NCBI GenBank assembly: GCA_900543805.1
Contig: UQTE01000001.1
Location: forward strand, 124,001-188,000
Direction: 5' to 3'
DNA from: an uncultured Sutterella sp.
Lineage (GTDB): Bacteria; Pseudomonadota; Gammaproteobacteria; Burkholderiales; Burkholderiaceae_F
DNA length: 64,000 nt
Below are positions 25,921 through 35,476 of this stretch, one piece after another. The notes beneath the pieces are model-generated. The model was not told the origin of the DNA. It searched no databases and saw only the letters and a program-made list of their open reading frames with translations. The number at the start of each line of letters is the position of its first letter. Position 1 is the first letter of the stretch. The position numbers and the translations under genes were made by a program.

Positions 25921-27585
25921 ATGGCTCAGTACGTATTCACGATGAATCGCGTCGGCAAGGTGGTTCCGCCGAAGCGACAAATCCTCAAGGACATTTCCCT
26001 TTCCTTCTTCCCGGGCGCCAAGATCGGCGTTCTCGGTTTGAACGGCGCCGGCAAGTCGACGCTCCTCAAGATCATGGCGGGGGTCGACACGGACATCGAA
26101 GGCGAAGCCGTTCCGATGCCCGGGATCAAGATCGGCTACCTCCCGCAGGAGCCGCAGCTCGATCCCGAAAAGACCGTGCGCGAAACCGTCGAAGAGGGCA
26201 TGGGCGAAATCATCGAGGCGCAGGCGAAGCTTGACGCCGTGTACGCCGCCTACGCCGAACCCGACGCGGACTTCGACGCGCTCGCCGCCGAACAGGCGCG
26301 TCTCGAAGCGATCATCGCCGCCGCGGGGACGAACACCGAAACGCAGATGGAAATCGCCGCCGACGCGCTGCGCCTGCCGCCGTGGGATGCGAAGATCGGG
26401 AACCTTTCGGGGGGCGAAAAGCGCCGCGTGGCGCTCTGCCGTCTGTTGCTCTCGCGCCCGGACATGCTGCTTCTCGACGAACCGACGAACCACCTCGACG
26501 CCGAAAGCGTGGAATGGCTCGAACAGTTCCTGCACCGCTTCCCGGGGACCGTCGTCGCCGTGACGCACGACCGCTACTTCCTCGACAACGCGGCCGAATG
26601 GATTCTCGAACTCGACCGAGGCGAGGGCATTCCCTGGAAGGGGAACTATTCCTCGTGGCTTGATCAGAAGGAAAAGCGCCTCGAGATCGAACAGCGTCAG
26701 CAGGACGCCCGCATGAAGGCGATTCAGCACGAACTCGAATGGGTCCGTCAGAATCCCAAGGGCCGTCAGGCGAAGTCGAAGGCCCGTCTCTCGCGCTTTG
26801 AAGAGCTCTCGAGCTACGAATACCAGGCCCGCAACGAAACGAACGAAATCTTCATCCCCGTGGCGGAACGCCTCGGCAACGACGTGATCGAGTTCGAACA
26901 CGTCTCGAAGGGCTTCGGCGACCGTCTCCTGATCGACGATCTTTCCTTCCGCATTCCGCCCGGCGCCATCGTCGGCGTGATCGGTCCGAACGGCGCGGGG
27001 AAGTCCACGCTCTTCAAGATGATCACCGGCAAGGAAACGCCCGACTCGGGTTCGATCAAGATCGGTCAGACCGTGCGCATCGCCGCGGTCGATCAGATGC
27101 GTGATTCGCTCCCGAACGACAAGACCGTTTTTGAAGCCGTTTCGGAAGGCAACGACGTTCTGCAGGTCGGGAAGTTCCAGATGTCGAGCCGCGCCTACAT
27201 CGGCCGCTTCAACTTCAAGGGGGGCGACCAGCAAAAGCTCGTGGGCGCCCTCTCGGGCGGCGAGCGCGGTCGTCTGCATCTTGCGAAGACCCTGCTTGCG
27301 GGCGGCAACGTTCTGCTCCTCGACGAACCGTCGAACGACCTCGACGTCGAAACCCTGCGCGCGCTCGAAGAGGCCCTCCTCGAATTCGCGGGCTGCGCGC
27401 TCGTCACCTCGCATGACCGCTGGTTCCTCGACCGCATCGCCACGCACATCCTCGCCTTTGAAGGGGATTCGAAGGTGGTGTTCTTCGACGGCAACTACAA
27501 CGAGTACGAGGCCGACAAGCGCCGCCGCCTCGGCGAAGCGGCCTGCCAGCCCAAGCGTCTGCGCTTCAAGCCCTTGAAGCACTGA
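25921..27585 (+). CDS. ettA: Energy-dependent translational throttle protein EttA
   Basis: ABC-F ATPase (554 aa) that binds the ribosomal E site and gates the first elongation steps according to ADP/ATP. Two ABC domains: first Walker [16 protein letters not shown] (about residues 38-52), signature [20 protein letters not shown] and Walker [20 protein letters not shown]; second Walker [15 protein letters not shown] and signature [19 protein letters not shown]. The linker between them includes the ARM region [20 protein letters not shown] typical of EttA. No Shine-Dalgarno is seen before the ATG; a small CCCCG/CGGGG hairpin lies just upstream. It is followed after 3 bases by the MnmC-like gene. 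Confidence 0.95.
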   Translation: MAQYVFTMNRVGKVVPPKRQILKDISLSFFPGAKIGVLGLNGAGKSTLLKIMAGVDTDIEGEAVPMPGIKIGYLPQEPQLDPEKTVRETVEEGMGEIIEAQAKLDAVYAAYAEPDADFDALAAEQARLEAIIAAAGTNTETQMEIAADALRLPPWDAKIGNLSGGEKRRVALCRLLLSRPDMLLLDEPTNHLDAESVEWLEQFLHRFPGTVVAVTHDRYFLDNAAEWILELDRGEGIPWKGNYSSWLDQKEKRLEIEQRQQDARMKAIQHELEWVRQNPKGRQAKSKARLSRFEELSSYEYQARNETNEIFIPVAERLGNDVIEFEHVSKGFGDRLLIDDLSFRIPPGAIVGVIGPNGAGKSTLFKMITGKETPDSGSIKIGQTVRIAAVDQMRDSLPNDKTVFEAVSEGNDVLQVGKFQMSSRAYIGRFNFKGGDQQKLVGALSGGERGRLHLAKTLLAGGNVLLLDEPSNDLDVETLRALEEALLEFAGCALVTSHDRWFLDRIATHILAFEGDSKVVFFDGNYNEYEADKRRRLGEAACQPKRLRFKPLKH

Positions 27586-27588
27586 GAC

Positions 27589-29163
27589 ATGCCGGCAAGG
27601 CGCGAAGTCGTTTTGTTTGAAGGACGGGCGGGAGAAGAGGCCTTCTCCCGCCGCATGCGGGCGGTTTCCCTCGGGAGCCGCCCGTCTTTCGTGCGTCTCT
27701 CATTCGTCGAGCTCGACCGGGACCGGATGCCGGGGTTTCACGTTCGGGAAACGGACTACGGCGGGGAGGCGGTGGCGGCCCTTCCCAAAGAGCGGCGCCG
27801 TCGGGCCTGGACGGGACGCATCGACGAGATGTGGCTCGACGCGCCCGACGAACACCTTCTTCTCGCACAGCCCGATACGCTCGTTCATCTGCCCGAGGAC
27901 GTCGATCCGGGCGGCGCCTTTCTGAAAACGCCCGACGGTTGGCGCCGCAAAGGACAAAGCCGGCCCGCACGAACCCTCCCCGAACGAGTTCTCGTGGTCG
28001 GAGCGGGGCTCGCGGGGGCTTTTGTCACGGAAGCCCTTACGGCGCGGGGCGTGCGCGTCACGGTACTCGACGCGCATCAGGTGCCCGCGGCCGGGGCGAG
28101 CGCGCTTTGCTGCGGCCTTCTGCACCCGCACTGGCAGGCCTCCGACAATCCCCTTTTTGCGCTTACGCGCGCGGGATTCGCCTGCGCGCGGGAAACGCTT
28201 CTGCGTCATCCCGACTGCTGGGCCCCCGTGGGGGTTCTCGACGTGGCGCGGGACGAAGAAACCGAAAGAGCCTGGATGGCCGCCCGCGCCGAAGCGCGCC
28301 CCTTCCCGATGCCGTCCGATTTTGCACGATGGGTCTCGCGCGACGAGGCGCAGTCTCTTTCGGGTCTTTCGGTGAATCGGAGCGCCTGGTGGTACGAAGG
28401 CGCGGGACTCGTGCGTGTGGGGCGTCTTGCGCGCACGCTTCTTGCGGAAAGCGGCGCCCCGATCCGCTGCAACACGCGCGTTTCTCTGGAACGACGCGCC
28501 GGCGAATGGCTCGCCCTTACGCCCGCGGGCGAAGTTGCGGCTCGGGCCGACGCCGTGGTGATTGCGGCGGGCTGCGCGAGCGCGGGACTTGCGAATCTCC
28601 CGGACACACTGCTTCCGATCGAGCCCCTTTACGGGCGCATCAGCCTCTTGGGAAACGACCCGTATCCGGGACTTCGCACGGCGCTCACGGGACACGGCTA
28701 CCTGGGAAAACTCGACGGTTTCGTGGGCGTAGGCGCCACGTACGAGCGCGGGGACGCCAGGGTGCTGACGGCCGAAGCCGCGCACGAACACAATTTCGAA
28801 ACTTTCGGAGACGTCGTAACCCCCGCAGAGACGCCGCTTCCCGTCGCGTTCTACGAAGGCGTGCGGGCGGTGTCGGCGGACCGCCTCCCCGTGGTGGGGG
28901 CGGCGCCCGACGCCGAGGCCTTGAGGGAACTCGCTTTTCGGGGCGTGCCGCAGGAAAAGGATCTTCCGACGGCCGAGGGACTGTGGCTCTGCACGGCGAT
29001 GGGCTCGCGCGGCATCACCTGGGGGAGGCTTTGCGCGCAGACGCTCGTGCGGGAAATGGCGGGTGAAGCGCCGCTCCTCGAAGCGGCGCTTGTCGGGGCG
29101 CTCTCGCCCCTCCGGTTTGCCGCCCGGGCCTATCGCGCCTCAGGCGGCAAAGCGCTTTTCTAA
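27589..29163 (+). CDS. MnmC-like FAD-dependent oxidoreductase lacking a recognisable methyltransferase half
   Basis: A DAO-type flavoprotein (524 aa) most like the oxidoreductase half of MnmC, which converts cmnm5s2U34 to nm5s2U34 in tRNA. The FAD motif is VLVVGAGLAGAFVTEALTAR (about residues 133-152), followed by CCGLLHPHWQASDNPLFALT, VVIAAGCASAG and the C-terminal AMGSRGITWGRLCAQ, all MnmC-like. The first 130 residues contain WTGRIDEMWLDAPDEHLLL but no FGxGxN SAM-binding motif. E. coli MnmC is about 670 residues with a full MTase domain of about 245. MnmA, an earlier enzyme of the same modification, is at 37-38 kb. Translationally linked to ettA. Confidence 0.78.
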   Translation: MPARREVVLFEGRAGEEAFSRRMRAVSLGSRPSFVRLSFVELDRDRMPGFHVRETDYGGEAVAALPKERRRRAWTGRIDEMWLDAPDEHLLLAQPDTLVHLPEDVDPGGAFLKTPDGWRRKGQSRPARTLPERVLVVGAGLAGAFVTEALTARGVRVTVLDAHQVPAAGASALCCGLLHPHWQASDNPLFALTRAGFACARETLLRHPDCWAPVGVLDVARDEETERAWMAARAEARPFPMPSDFARWVSRDEAQSLSGLSVNRSAWWYEGAGLVRVGRLARTLLAESGAPIRCNTRVSLERRAGEWLALTPAGEVAARADAVVIAAGCASAGLANLPDTLLPIEPLYGRISLLGNDPYPGLRTALTGHGYLGKLDGFVGVGATYERGDARVLTAEAAHEHNFETFGDVVTPAETPLPVAFYEGVRAVSADRLPVVGAAPDAEALRELAFRGVPQEKDLPTAEGLWLCTAMGSRGITWGRLCAQTLVREMAGEAPLLEAALVGALSPLRFAARAYRASGGKALF

Positions 29164-29171
29164 CGGCGCGC

Positions 29172-29894
<723 letters not shown>

Positions 29895-30033
29895 CCGTTC
29901 GGAAAGAGAAATCGAAGCATCTTAACAAAGTAACAGCTCGAATACAAAAAGGGAATGGCCGCCAACGCGTTGGTTGCGCCGATTCCGCTAACATGACGGG
30001 TTTCGAAAGGGCTTCACCGGAAAGGAGACAAGC

Positions 30034-30882
30034 GTGGATTGGTTTTATTGGTTTCAGGCGGCCGTGCTCGGCATCGTCGAAGGCTTGACGGAGTTTCTGC
30101 CCGTCAGCTCGACGGGGCACTTGATCATCGCTGCGGATGCGGTGGGGTTCGCTCAGACGCCGGGATCCGACACCTTCGTGATCGCGATTCAGGCGGGGGC
30201 GATTCTGGCCGTCTGCTGGTACTACCGCGCCCGCATTCTCTCGGTCCTGAAGGGCCTCTTCTCCGAACCCAAGGAGCAGCGCCTCGCCGTCAACACGATC
30301 GTGGCCTTTCTGCCCGCGGCCGTGATCGGCGTGCTCGTGGCGGGCCTCATCAAGGCCTATCTCTTCAACGCCGTGACGGTCGCCGTGGCGCTCGTCGTGG
30401 GCGGGCTCCTCATTTTGTGGATTGAAAACCGTCAGGAGCGCCTCGGGATCGTCCCGCGCGTCGCGACGATGGACGACATGACGTGGAAGGACGCGCTCGC
30501 CGTGGGCTTCTGCCAGTGCCTCGCGATGATTCCGGGGACGAGCCGTTCGGGTGCGACCATCATCGGGGGCCTTGTTCTGGGGCTCTCGCGAAAGGCCGCG
30601 ACGGAATTCTCCTTCTTCCTTTCGATCCCGACCATCTTCGGCGCCACGGTCTACGACCTCTGGAAGTCCCGCGAGGTGCTGCACATGGCGAACCTTCCGG
30701 GGCTCGCGATCGGGACGGCCGTGTCCTTCTTCTCGGCCCTTCTCGTTGTGCACTGGCTTCTGCGCTACGTCTCGACCAACAACTTCAAGGCGTTCGGCTG
30801 GTACCGCATTCTCTTCGGCGTCGTAATTCTCGTCACGGCCGCGACGGGCTGGGTCTCCTGGGAAGGCGGCGAAGCCTTCTGA
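30034..30882 (+). CDS. uppP: Undecaprenyl-diphosphatase UppP (BacA)
   Basis: Integral membrane phosphatase (282 aa) that recycles the C55 lipid carrier of peptidoglycan and LPS O-antigen synthesis; its overexpression gives bacitracin resistance in other bacteria. Signature motifs: EGLTEFLPVSSTGHLIIA (residues about 17-34) and PGTSRSGATIIGGL (about 169-182), each holding catalytic residues, among 8 hydrophobic segments. The start is GTG, supported by AAAGGAGA 8 bases upstream and by the usual short N-terminus (VDWFYWFQAAVLG). Confidence 0.96.
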   Translation: MDWFYWFQAAVLGIVEGLTEFLPVSSTGHLIIAADAVGFAQTPGSDTFVIAIQAGAILAVCWYYRARILSVLKGLFSEPKEQRLAVNTIVAFLPAAVIGVLVAGLIKAYLFNAVTVAVALVVGGLLILWIENRQERLGIVPRVATMDDMTWKDALAVGFCQCLAMIPGTSRSGATIIGGLVLGLSRKAATEFSFFLSIPTIFGATVYDLWKSREVLHMANLPGLAIGTAVSFFSALLVVHWLLRYVSTNNFKAFGWYRILFGVVILVTAATGWVSWEGGEAF

Positions 30883-30911
30883 CGACGGTCCCCGCGCACA
30901 TACACAACAAG

Positions 30912-30942
30912 ACGGCCCGAAGCGCAATGCTCGGGCCGTTTT
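30912..30942 (+). terminator. Terminator of uppP
   Basis: 9-bp stem ACGGCCCGA / TCGGGCCGT followed by TTTT, between convergent uppP and trmB. Confidence 0.85.
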
Positions 30943-30962
30943 GGTATCGGAGTCGGGAGTCG

Positions 30963-31688
30963 TTAGCGGCGGATGTAGACGAGGTCCCAGATGCCGTAGC
31001 CGAGGCGCTCGCCTCGGGCCTGGAACTTCGTGCGGGGACGCTCACAGAGGGGGTTCCCCATGACGGGACTGAAGTTCCCCTTGCCGTGGAGGTTTTCTAG
31101 AAGGGGCTCCCCTTCGAGGACCTCGAGCATCTGTTCGCTGTAGTTTTCCCAGTCGGTGGCGCAGTGGATGTAGCCGCCCGGACGAATGCGGGAGGCGAGC
31201 ATGCCGATGAAGGGCTGCGCGACGAGGCGGCGCTTGTGGTGACGGGCCTTGCGCCAGGGATCGGGAAAGTAGATGTGCACGCCCGCGAGCGAATTTTCGG
31301 GGATCATGTCGCGGACGATTTCAACGGCGTCGTGGCGGACGATGCGCACGTTCTCGAGCCCCATTTCGTCGAGGCGCTTCGCAAGCGCCCCCACGCCCGC
31401 GACGAAGACTTCGCAGCCGAGGAAATTCACCTCCGGATGCGCGGCCGCGATGGCGGCCGTCGTCTCGCCCATGCCGCAGCCGATTTCGAGAACCGTGTCG
31501 GCTTCGCGCCCGAAGGCCGCCGTGAAATCGAGCGTTTCGGGACGGTATTCGATCTGGTAGCGCGGGAAGGTTTCCTCGAGCGCGCGCTTTTGGGCGGCCG
31601 AAATGTGGCCGCGGCGCATGACGAAGCTGCGGATGTGACGGTTCTTGAGCGCTTCGAGCTCTTCGGGCGTGAGTTCGGGTTTTTCCAT
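30963..31688 (-). CDS. trmB: tRNA (guanine-N7-)-methyltransferase TrmB
   Basis: SAM-dependent enzyme (241 aa) that makes m7G46 in the variable loop of many tRNAs. The SAM motif is LEIGCGMGETTAAIAAAHPE (about residues 70-89), and the family hallmark VHIYFPDPWRKARHHKRRLV lies near 145-164. The N-terminal ITRSFVMRRG-like region (HIRSFVMRRGHISAAQKRAL) is also typical. It lies downstream of tRNA-Gly on the same strand, across about 115 bases. Confidence 0.95.
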   Translation of the reverse strand: MEKPELTPEELEALKNRHIRSFVMRRGHISAAQKRALEETFPRYQIEYRPETLDFTAAFGREADTVLEIGCGMGETTAAIAAAHPEVNFLGCEVFVAGVGALAKRLDEMGLENVRIVRHDAVEIVRDMIPENSLAGVHIYFPDPWRKARHHKRRLVAQPFIGMLASRIRPGGYIHCATDWENYSEQMLEVLEGEPLLENLHGKGNFSPVMGNPLCERPRTKFQARGERLGYGIWDLVYIRR

Positions 31689-31803
31689 GGTGATGATCGG
31701 AAGAGAAAAACAAAAATCGCACCACGAACAACCCGTGACACGACGACGATCTTCTGCTTGGGGGAGTCTTCCGCAACGAGTCGGCGGAGAGGAGGAGGGA
31801 GGC

Positions 31804-31877
31804 TGGAGCGGGTGAAGGGAATCGAACCCTCGTCTTTAGCATGGGAGGCTATTGCTCTGCCATTGAGCTACACCCGC
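31804..31877 (-). tRNA. tRNA-Gly (anticodon CCC)
   Basis: The complement folds to a full cloverleaf of 74 nt with CCA encoded: acceptor GCGGGTG/CACCCGC, D-stem GCTC/GAGC, anticodon loop CTCCCAT, T-stem GAGGG and CCCTT around TTCGATT, discriminator U. The outermost anticodon-stem pair is an A-A mismatch. Confidence 0.95.
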
Positions 31878-31892
31878 CCGCAGAGAGCATGA

Positions 31893-31898
31893 AGTGTA
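31893..31898 (-). promoter_or_regulatory. Candidate -10 box for tRNA-Gly
   Basis: TACACT on the complement, 15 bases before the tRNA 5' end, next to a GC-rich hairpin (GGCCCC/GGGGCC) that ends the metI transcript. No clear -35. Confidence 0.4.
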
Positions 31899-31940
31899 GC
31901 ACGGCGGCCCCGCTTTGTGGGGCCGGCCGCGCCAAAAAAC

Positions 31941-32594
31941 TCACTTGTGGCTGATCTTGCGGACGATCCAGTCGCCGATCATCTGGATGCCCTGCACGAG
32001 AACGATCAGGATGAGAACGACCGTCCACATGACTTCGGGCATGAAGCGCTGATAACCGTAGCGGATGCCGAGGTCGCCGAGGCCGCCCCCGCCGATGGCG
32101 CCCGCCATGGCGCTGTACCCGATCAAGGCGATGATCGAGATCGTGAGGCCCGAGACGATGCCGGGCATCGCTTCGGGAAGAAGGATCTTCGTGACGATCT
32201 GCAGGTTCGTCGCGCCCATGGACTGCGCCGCCTCGATGAGGCCCTTGTCGACTTCACGCAGGCTCGTTTCGACGATGCGGGCGATGAAGGGCGCGACGGC
32301 GAGCGTAAGCGGCACGACCGCGGCGGCCGTCCCGATCGAGGTCCCCACGACGAGGCGCGTGAAGGGAATGATCGCGACGAGCAGGATGATGAAGGGCACC
32401 GAACGCAGCGCATTGATCACGGTTCCGAGCACGGCGTTGAAGGCGGGCATCGGAACGAAGGACTTGCGGTCGGTGATGAAGAGAACGACCCCGAGGGGGA
32501 CGCCGAGAAGCGCGCCCACGCCCCCGGAGATGGCGACCATCGCGAGGGTTTCGAGGAGCGACTGCCAAATGATGACGAGCATGTCAGAGGACAT
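31941..32594 (-). CDS. metI: Methionine ABC transporter permease MetI
   Basis: Inner-membrane permease (217 aa, five or so membrane segments) of the MetNIQ importer for D- and L-methionine. The permease-ATPase coupling loop is visible as ETSLREVDKGLIEAAQSMGA (about residues 95-114), and IALIGYSAMAGAIGGGGLGD (about 155-174) is a MetI family signature. Its start overlaps the end of metN by 11 bases, so translation is coupled. No MetQ substrate-binding lipoprotein gene follows. Confidence 0.93.
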   Translation of the reverse strand: MSSDMLVIIWQSLLETLAMVAISGGVGALLGVPLGVVLFITDRKSFVPMPAFNAVLGTVINALRSVPFIILLVAIIPFTRLVVGTSIGTAAAVVPLTLAVAPFIARIVETSLREVDKGLIEAAQSMGATNLQIVTKILLPEAMPGIVSGLTISIIALIGYSAMAGAIGGGGLGDLGIRYGYQRFMPEVMWTVVLILIVLVQGIQMIGDWIVRKISHK

Positions 32595-33633
32595 CGTTGA
32601 GTTCCTCCACGATTACGCCGCGGGAGCGGATGAATTCGATGACGCGGATGTAGTCCGCGATGGGGGTTTCGACGAGCACCGTGAGGGTGCCGAGCGTGCG
32701 GCCGTGCAGGTCGTCGACCGTGCCGCGAAGAATGCTCAGATTCACGTGGAAGCGCTGCGAGCACTCGGAGATGACGGGCTTCGTGACTTCGCTTCCCACA
32801 AAGGCGAGGCGAAGGAGATGCACGGACTTTCCTTCCTCGGCGTTTTCACGGGCGTTGCGGAAGACCCGGATCACCGATTCGGGAAGGTCGCGCGCCATGA
32901 CGTTCCCGATGAGGGCGCGGGTCGTTTCGGACTGCGGACGGCTGAAGATGTCGATGACGTCGCCCGATTCGACGATTTCGCTCTGATTCATCACGACGAC
33001 GCGTTCGCAGATCTGCTTCACGACGTTCATTTCGTGCGTGATCATGACGATCGTGACGCCGAGCTCGCGGTTGATGCGCTGCAGAAGGTCGAGAATGGCG
33101 ACCGTCGTTTCCGGGTCGAGAGCCGAGGTGGCTTCGTCGGAGAGAAGCACCTTCGGATCGTTCGCGAGCGCACGCGCGATGCCCACGCGCTGCTTCTGCC
33201 CGCCCGAGAGCTGCGAGGGATACTTGTGGGCGTGGTCGGCCAGGCCCACGAGTTCGATCAGGGGCGTGATCTTCTCGCGGATCTTCTCTTCGGGAAGGCC
33301 GGCGAGTTCGAGGGGCAGCGCGACGTTTCGGTAGACCGTGCGCGAGGAGAGGAGGTTGAACTGCTGGAAGATCATGCCGATCGAACGGCGGGCTTCACGG
33401 AGTTCCGCTTCCGAGAGGTCGGTGAGAACCTTGCCGTCTACGACGACGTTCCCCGACGTGGGACGGTTGAGAAGATTGATGCAGCGCACGAGCGTGCTCT
33501 TCCCGGCGCCCGAGCGCCCGATGATGCCGAAGATTTCGCCCGGACGGATTTCGAGCGAAACGTTCTTGAGCGCATCAAAGGTCTTCCCCTCGGGCGTCGT
33601 GTAGGTTTGCGTGATGTTTTGTAGTTTGATCAT
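32584..33633 (-). CDS. metN: Methionine ABC transporter ATP-binding protein MetN
   Basis: ATPase of the methionine importer (349 aa). Walker A GRSGAGKSTLVRCINLL (about residues 38-54), signature LSGGQKQRVGIARALANDPK, and Walker B with KVLLSDEATSALDPETT. A C-terminal NIL (ACT-like) domain at about 265-349 (SVHLLRLAFVGSEVTKPVIS) binds methionine and mediates trans-inhibition in E. coli. Note the Walker B Asp is preceded by Ser (LLSDEATSAL), common in MetN. The gene is downstream of two tRNA-Lys genes but a terminator separates them. Confidence 0.94.
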   Translation of the reverse strand: MIKLQNITQTYTTPEGKTFDALKNVSLEIRPGEIFGIIGRSGAGKSTLVRCINLLNRPTSGNVVVDGKVLTDLSEAELREARRSIGMIFQQFNLLSSRTVYRNVALPLELAGLPEEKIREKITPLIELVGLADHAHKYPSQLSGGQKQRVGIARALANDPKVLLSDEATSALDPETTVAILDLLQRINRELGVTIVMITHEMNVVKQICERVVVMNQSEIVESGDVIDIFSRPQSETTRALIGNVMARDLPESVIRVFRNARENAEEGKSVHLLRLAFVGSEVTKPVISECSQRFHVNLSILRGTVDDLHGRTLGTLTVLVETPIADYIRVIEFIRSRGVIVEELNDVL

Positions 33634-33760
33634 GGGATGTCCGCAAAAAGGGTTTCGGGACAGTGTAGGCGAGGCGCAGCGGCAATCCGTCGCGTTCGGC
33701 CCGATTTTTCCTCATTCCTTGCGGTATTACCTCGAAGAAGTCGACTGCGGGGACGCCGTA

Positions 33761-33796
33761 AGGAAAAAGCCCGCCGCAGAACACTCTGCGACGGGC
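33761..33796 (-). terminator. Terminator after the tRNA-Lys pair
   Basis: 12-bp stem GCCCGTCGCAGA / TCTGCGGCGGGC (one mismatch or wobble) with loop GTGT, then TTTTT on the complement, just downstream of tRNA-Lys(CTT). Confidence 0.9.
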
Positions 33797-33802
33797 CTGA
33801 TG

Positions 33803-33878
33803 TGGTGGGAACGTAGGGATTCGAACCCTAGACCGACGGATTAAGAGTCCGCTGCTCTACCAGCTGAGCTACGTTCCC
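33803..33878 (-). tRNA. tRNA-Lys (anticodon CTT)
   Basis: 76-nt cloverleaf on the complement with encoded CCA: acceptor GGGAACG/CGTTCCC, anticodon stem GCGGA/TCCGT, loop CTCTTAA, T-loop TTCGAAT. Nineteen bases downstream of the second tRNA-Lys and probably processed from the same transcript. Confidence 0.97.
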
Positions 33879-33897
33879 GGTGTGAATTGTCTCGTCT

Positions 33898-33973
33898 TGG
33901 TGGGTCGTGCGGGAATCGAACCCACGACCAACGGATTAAAAGTCCGCTGCTCTACCGGCTGAGCTAACGACCC
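33898..33973 (-). tRNA. tRNA-Lys (anticodon TTT)
   Basis: 76-nt cloverleaf on the complement with encoded CCA: acceptor GGGTCGT/ACGACCC, anticodon loop CTTTTAA, T-loop TTCGATT. First gene of the tRNA-Lys pair. Confidence 0.97.
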
Positions 33974-34326
33974 CCAGTAGGAAGCGTATGCTTCAGTTGG
34001 CGAGGAACAATCAACCTAGGGGATGAATCATACCTGAACCGCCGAAAAATGTCAAGAACTATTTTTCGATTGGGTCGAAAATTTCGAACGGTGTAATGCG
34101 GGCGCTTGAAGGTGTTGTTAGATTTGTTAGGGTAACCACTAACAACTTTAACCTTGGCAAACGCGAAATTTTCAGGCATCATACCATCATGCAAAGGGAA
34201 TCCTTTTCTCATCCTATTGATATCAAAGGGATTTTTGTATTAGTAAGAGAGACGTTGCGGGTGACTATCTTTTGATGGGCACCTATAAAACGACGCTATA
34301 GTCGATTTTTTGAAAAGGGACAGATC
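33974..34326. promoter_or_regulatory. 353-bp AT-richer divergent spacer, tRNA-Lys / recA
   Basis: Clearly lower in GC than its surroundings and without a supportable gene. It must hold the tRNA-Lys promoter (leftward) and the recA promoter (rightward). For recA, GTGACT (34261-34266) and TATAAA (34284-34289) are 17 bases apart; TATAGT at 34297 is an alternative -10. A repeat cluster is present: TTGTTAG twice (34115-34121 and 34124-34130) and CTAACAA once inverted (34139-34145) around GGTAACC. I find no CTGT-N8-ACAG LexA box. Confidence 0.6.
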
Positions 34327-35415
34327 ATGGCTGCCAAGAACAATCCTCCTCCGCGCCCCGAACGTTTGGAAGGCGAAGAACGCAAAAAGGCTTTGGCCGC
34401 GGCGCTCGCGAACATTGAAAAGCAGTTCGGCAAGGGCTCCATCATGCGCATGGCGGAAGGGTCCGAAGCCGAAGACATCGAAACGGTGTCGACGGGCTCG
34501 CTCGGTCTCGACCTCGCGCTCGGCGTGGGCGGTCTGCCGCGCGGCCGCATCATCGAGGTCTACGGTCCGGAATCTTCGGGCAAGACGACGCTCGCCCTGC
34601 AGGTCATCGCGGAAATGCAGAAAAAGGGCGGCACCTGCGCCTTCATCGACGCGGAGCACGCGCTCGACATCAAGTATGCGCAGCGTCTCGGCGTGCACCT
34701 TCCCGACCTTCTCATCAGCCAGCCCGACACGGGCGAACAGGCCCTGGAAATCACGGACGCCCTCGTGCGTTCGGGTTCGGTCGACCTGATCGTCGTGGAC
34801 TCGGTGGCGGCCTTGACGCCCAAGAGCGAAATCGAAGGCGAAATGGGCGACTCGCTCCCCGGTCTGCAGGCGCGCCTCATGTCGCAGGCCCTTCGCAAGC
34901 TCACCGCCTCGATCATGCGCACGAAGTCGATGGTGCTCTTCATCAACCAGATCCGCATGAAGATCGGCGGCTACGGCAATCCGGAAACGACGACGGGCGG
35001 CAACGCCCTCAAGTTCTACGCCTCGGTGCGCATGGACATCCGCCGCGTGGGCTCGATCAAGAAGGGCGACGAAGTGATCGGCAATCAGACGCGCGTCAAG
35101 GTCGTCAAGAACAAGGTGGCGCCTCCCTTCGGCGAAGCGGTCTTCGACATCCTCTACGGCGAAGGCATCTCGCGTCTCGGGGAAATCATCGACATCGGCA
35201 GCGAACTCGACGTGATCGAAAAGGCCGGCGCCTGGTACTCCTACAACGGCACGCGTCTGGGCCAGGGCAAGGAAAACGCCCGCGACTTCCTGCGCGCGAA
35301 TCCCGAACTCTGCGAAGAGATCGAAAACAAGATCCGCGAACTCAAGGGCGTGCACCACAACACGGTGTCGAGCGACGAGTCCGTCGTGATGGATGACGAG
35401 GACATCGAACTCTAA
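34327..35415 (+). CDS. recA: Recombinase RecA
   Basis: DNA strand-exchange ATPase and SOS coprotease (362 aa). Walker [21 protein letters not shown] (about residues 79-98), Walker B in [20 protein letters not shown], and the DNA-binding loops around [20 protein letters not shown] and [19 protein letters not shown]. The start [20 protein letters not shown] follows AAAAGGGACAG. An acidic C-terminal tail ([10 protein letters not shown]) is typical. A UUCG-capped terminator separates it from recX. Confidence 0.98.
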   Translation: MAAKNNPPPRPERLEGEERKKALAAALANIEKQFGKGSIMRMAEGSEAEDIETVSTGSLGLDLALGVGGLPRGRIIEVYGPESSGKTTLALQVIAEMQKKGGTCAFIDAEHALDIKYAQRLGVHLPDLLISQPDTGEQALEITDALVRSGSVDLIVVDSVAALTPKSEIEGEMGDSLPGLQARLMSQALRKLTASIMRTKSMVLFINQIRMKIGGYGNPETTTGGNALKFYASVRMDIRRVGSIKKGDEVIGNQTRVKVVKNKVAPPFGEAVFDILYGEGISRLGEIIDIGSELDVIEKAGAWYSYNGTRLGQGKENARDFLRANPELCEEIENKIRELKGVHHNTVSSDESVVMDDEDIEL

Positions 35416-35435
35416 CCGTCCGGCCATCCGGAGAG

Positions 35436-35459
35436 AAAAGGACCTTCGGGTCCTTTTCC
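35436..35459 (+). terminator. Terminator/attenuator between recA and recX
   Basis: Perfect 9-bp stem AAAAGGACC / GGTCCTTTT with a TTCG tetraloop, 21 bases after the recA stop. recX starts 18 bases later, so partial read-through probably sets recX level, as known in E. coli. Confidence 0.85.
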
Positions 35460-35476
35460 GTTAATGGGAGACGAAG

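Noticed and set aside
33611..33844. Small frame ending in WERRDSNPRPTD
   Set aside because: It reads through the antisense of tRNA-Lys(CTT). This C-terminal phrase is a well-known false-gene product of tRNA antisense.
33803..33973. Integration site at the tRNA-Lys genes
   Set aside because: No duplicated tRNA 3' end, integrase or phage-like gene is found on either side.
33964..34212. 82-codon leftward frame in the recA upstream spacer
   Set aside because: It overlaps the 5' end of tRNA-Lys(TTT), has no usable Shine-Dalgarno and no recognisable motif; the AT-richer DNA makes it look different from other shadows.
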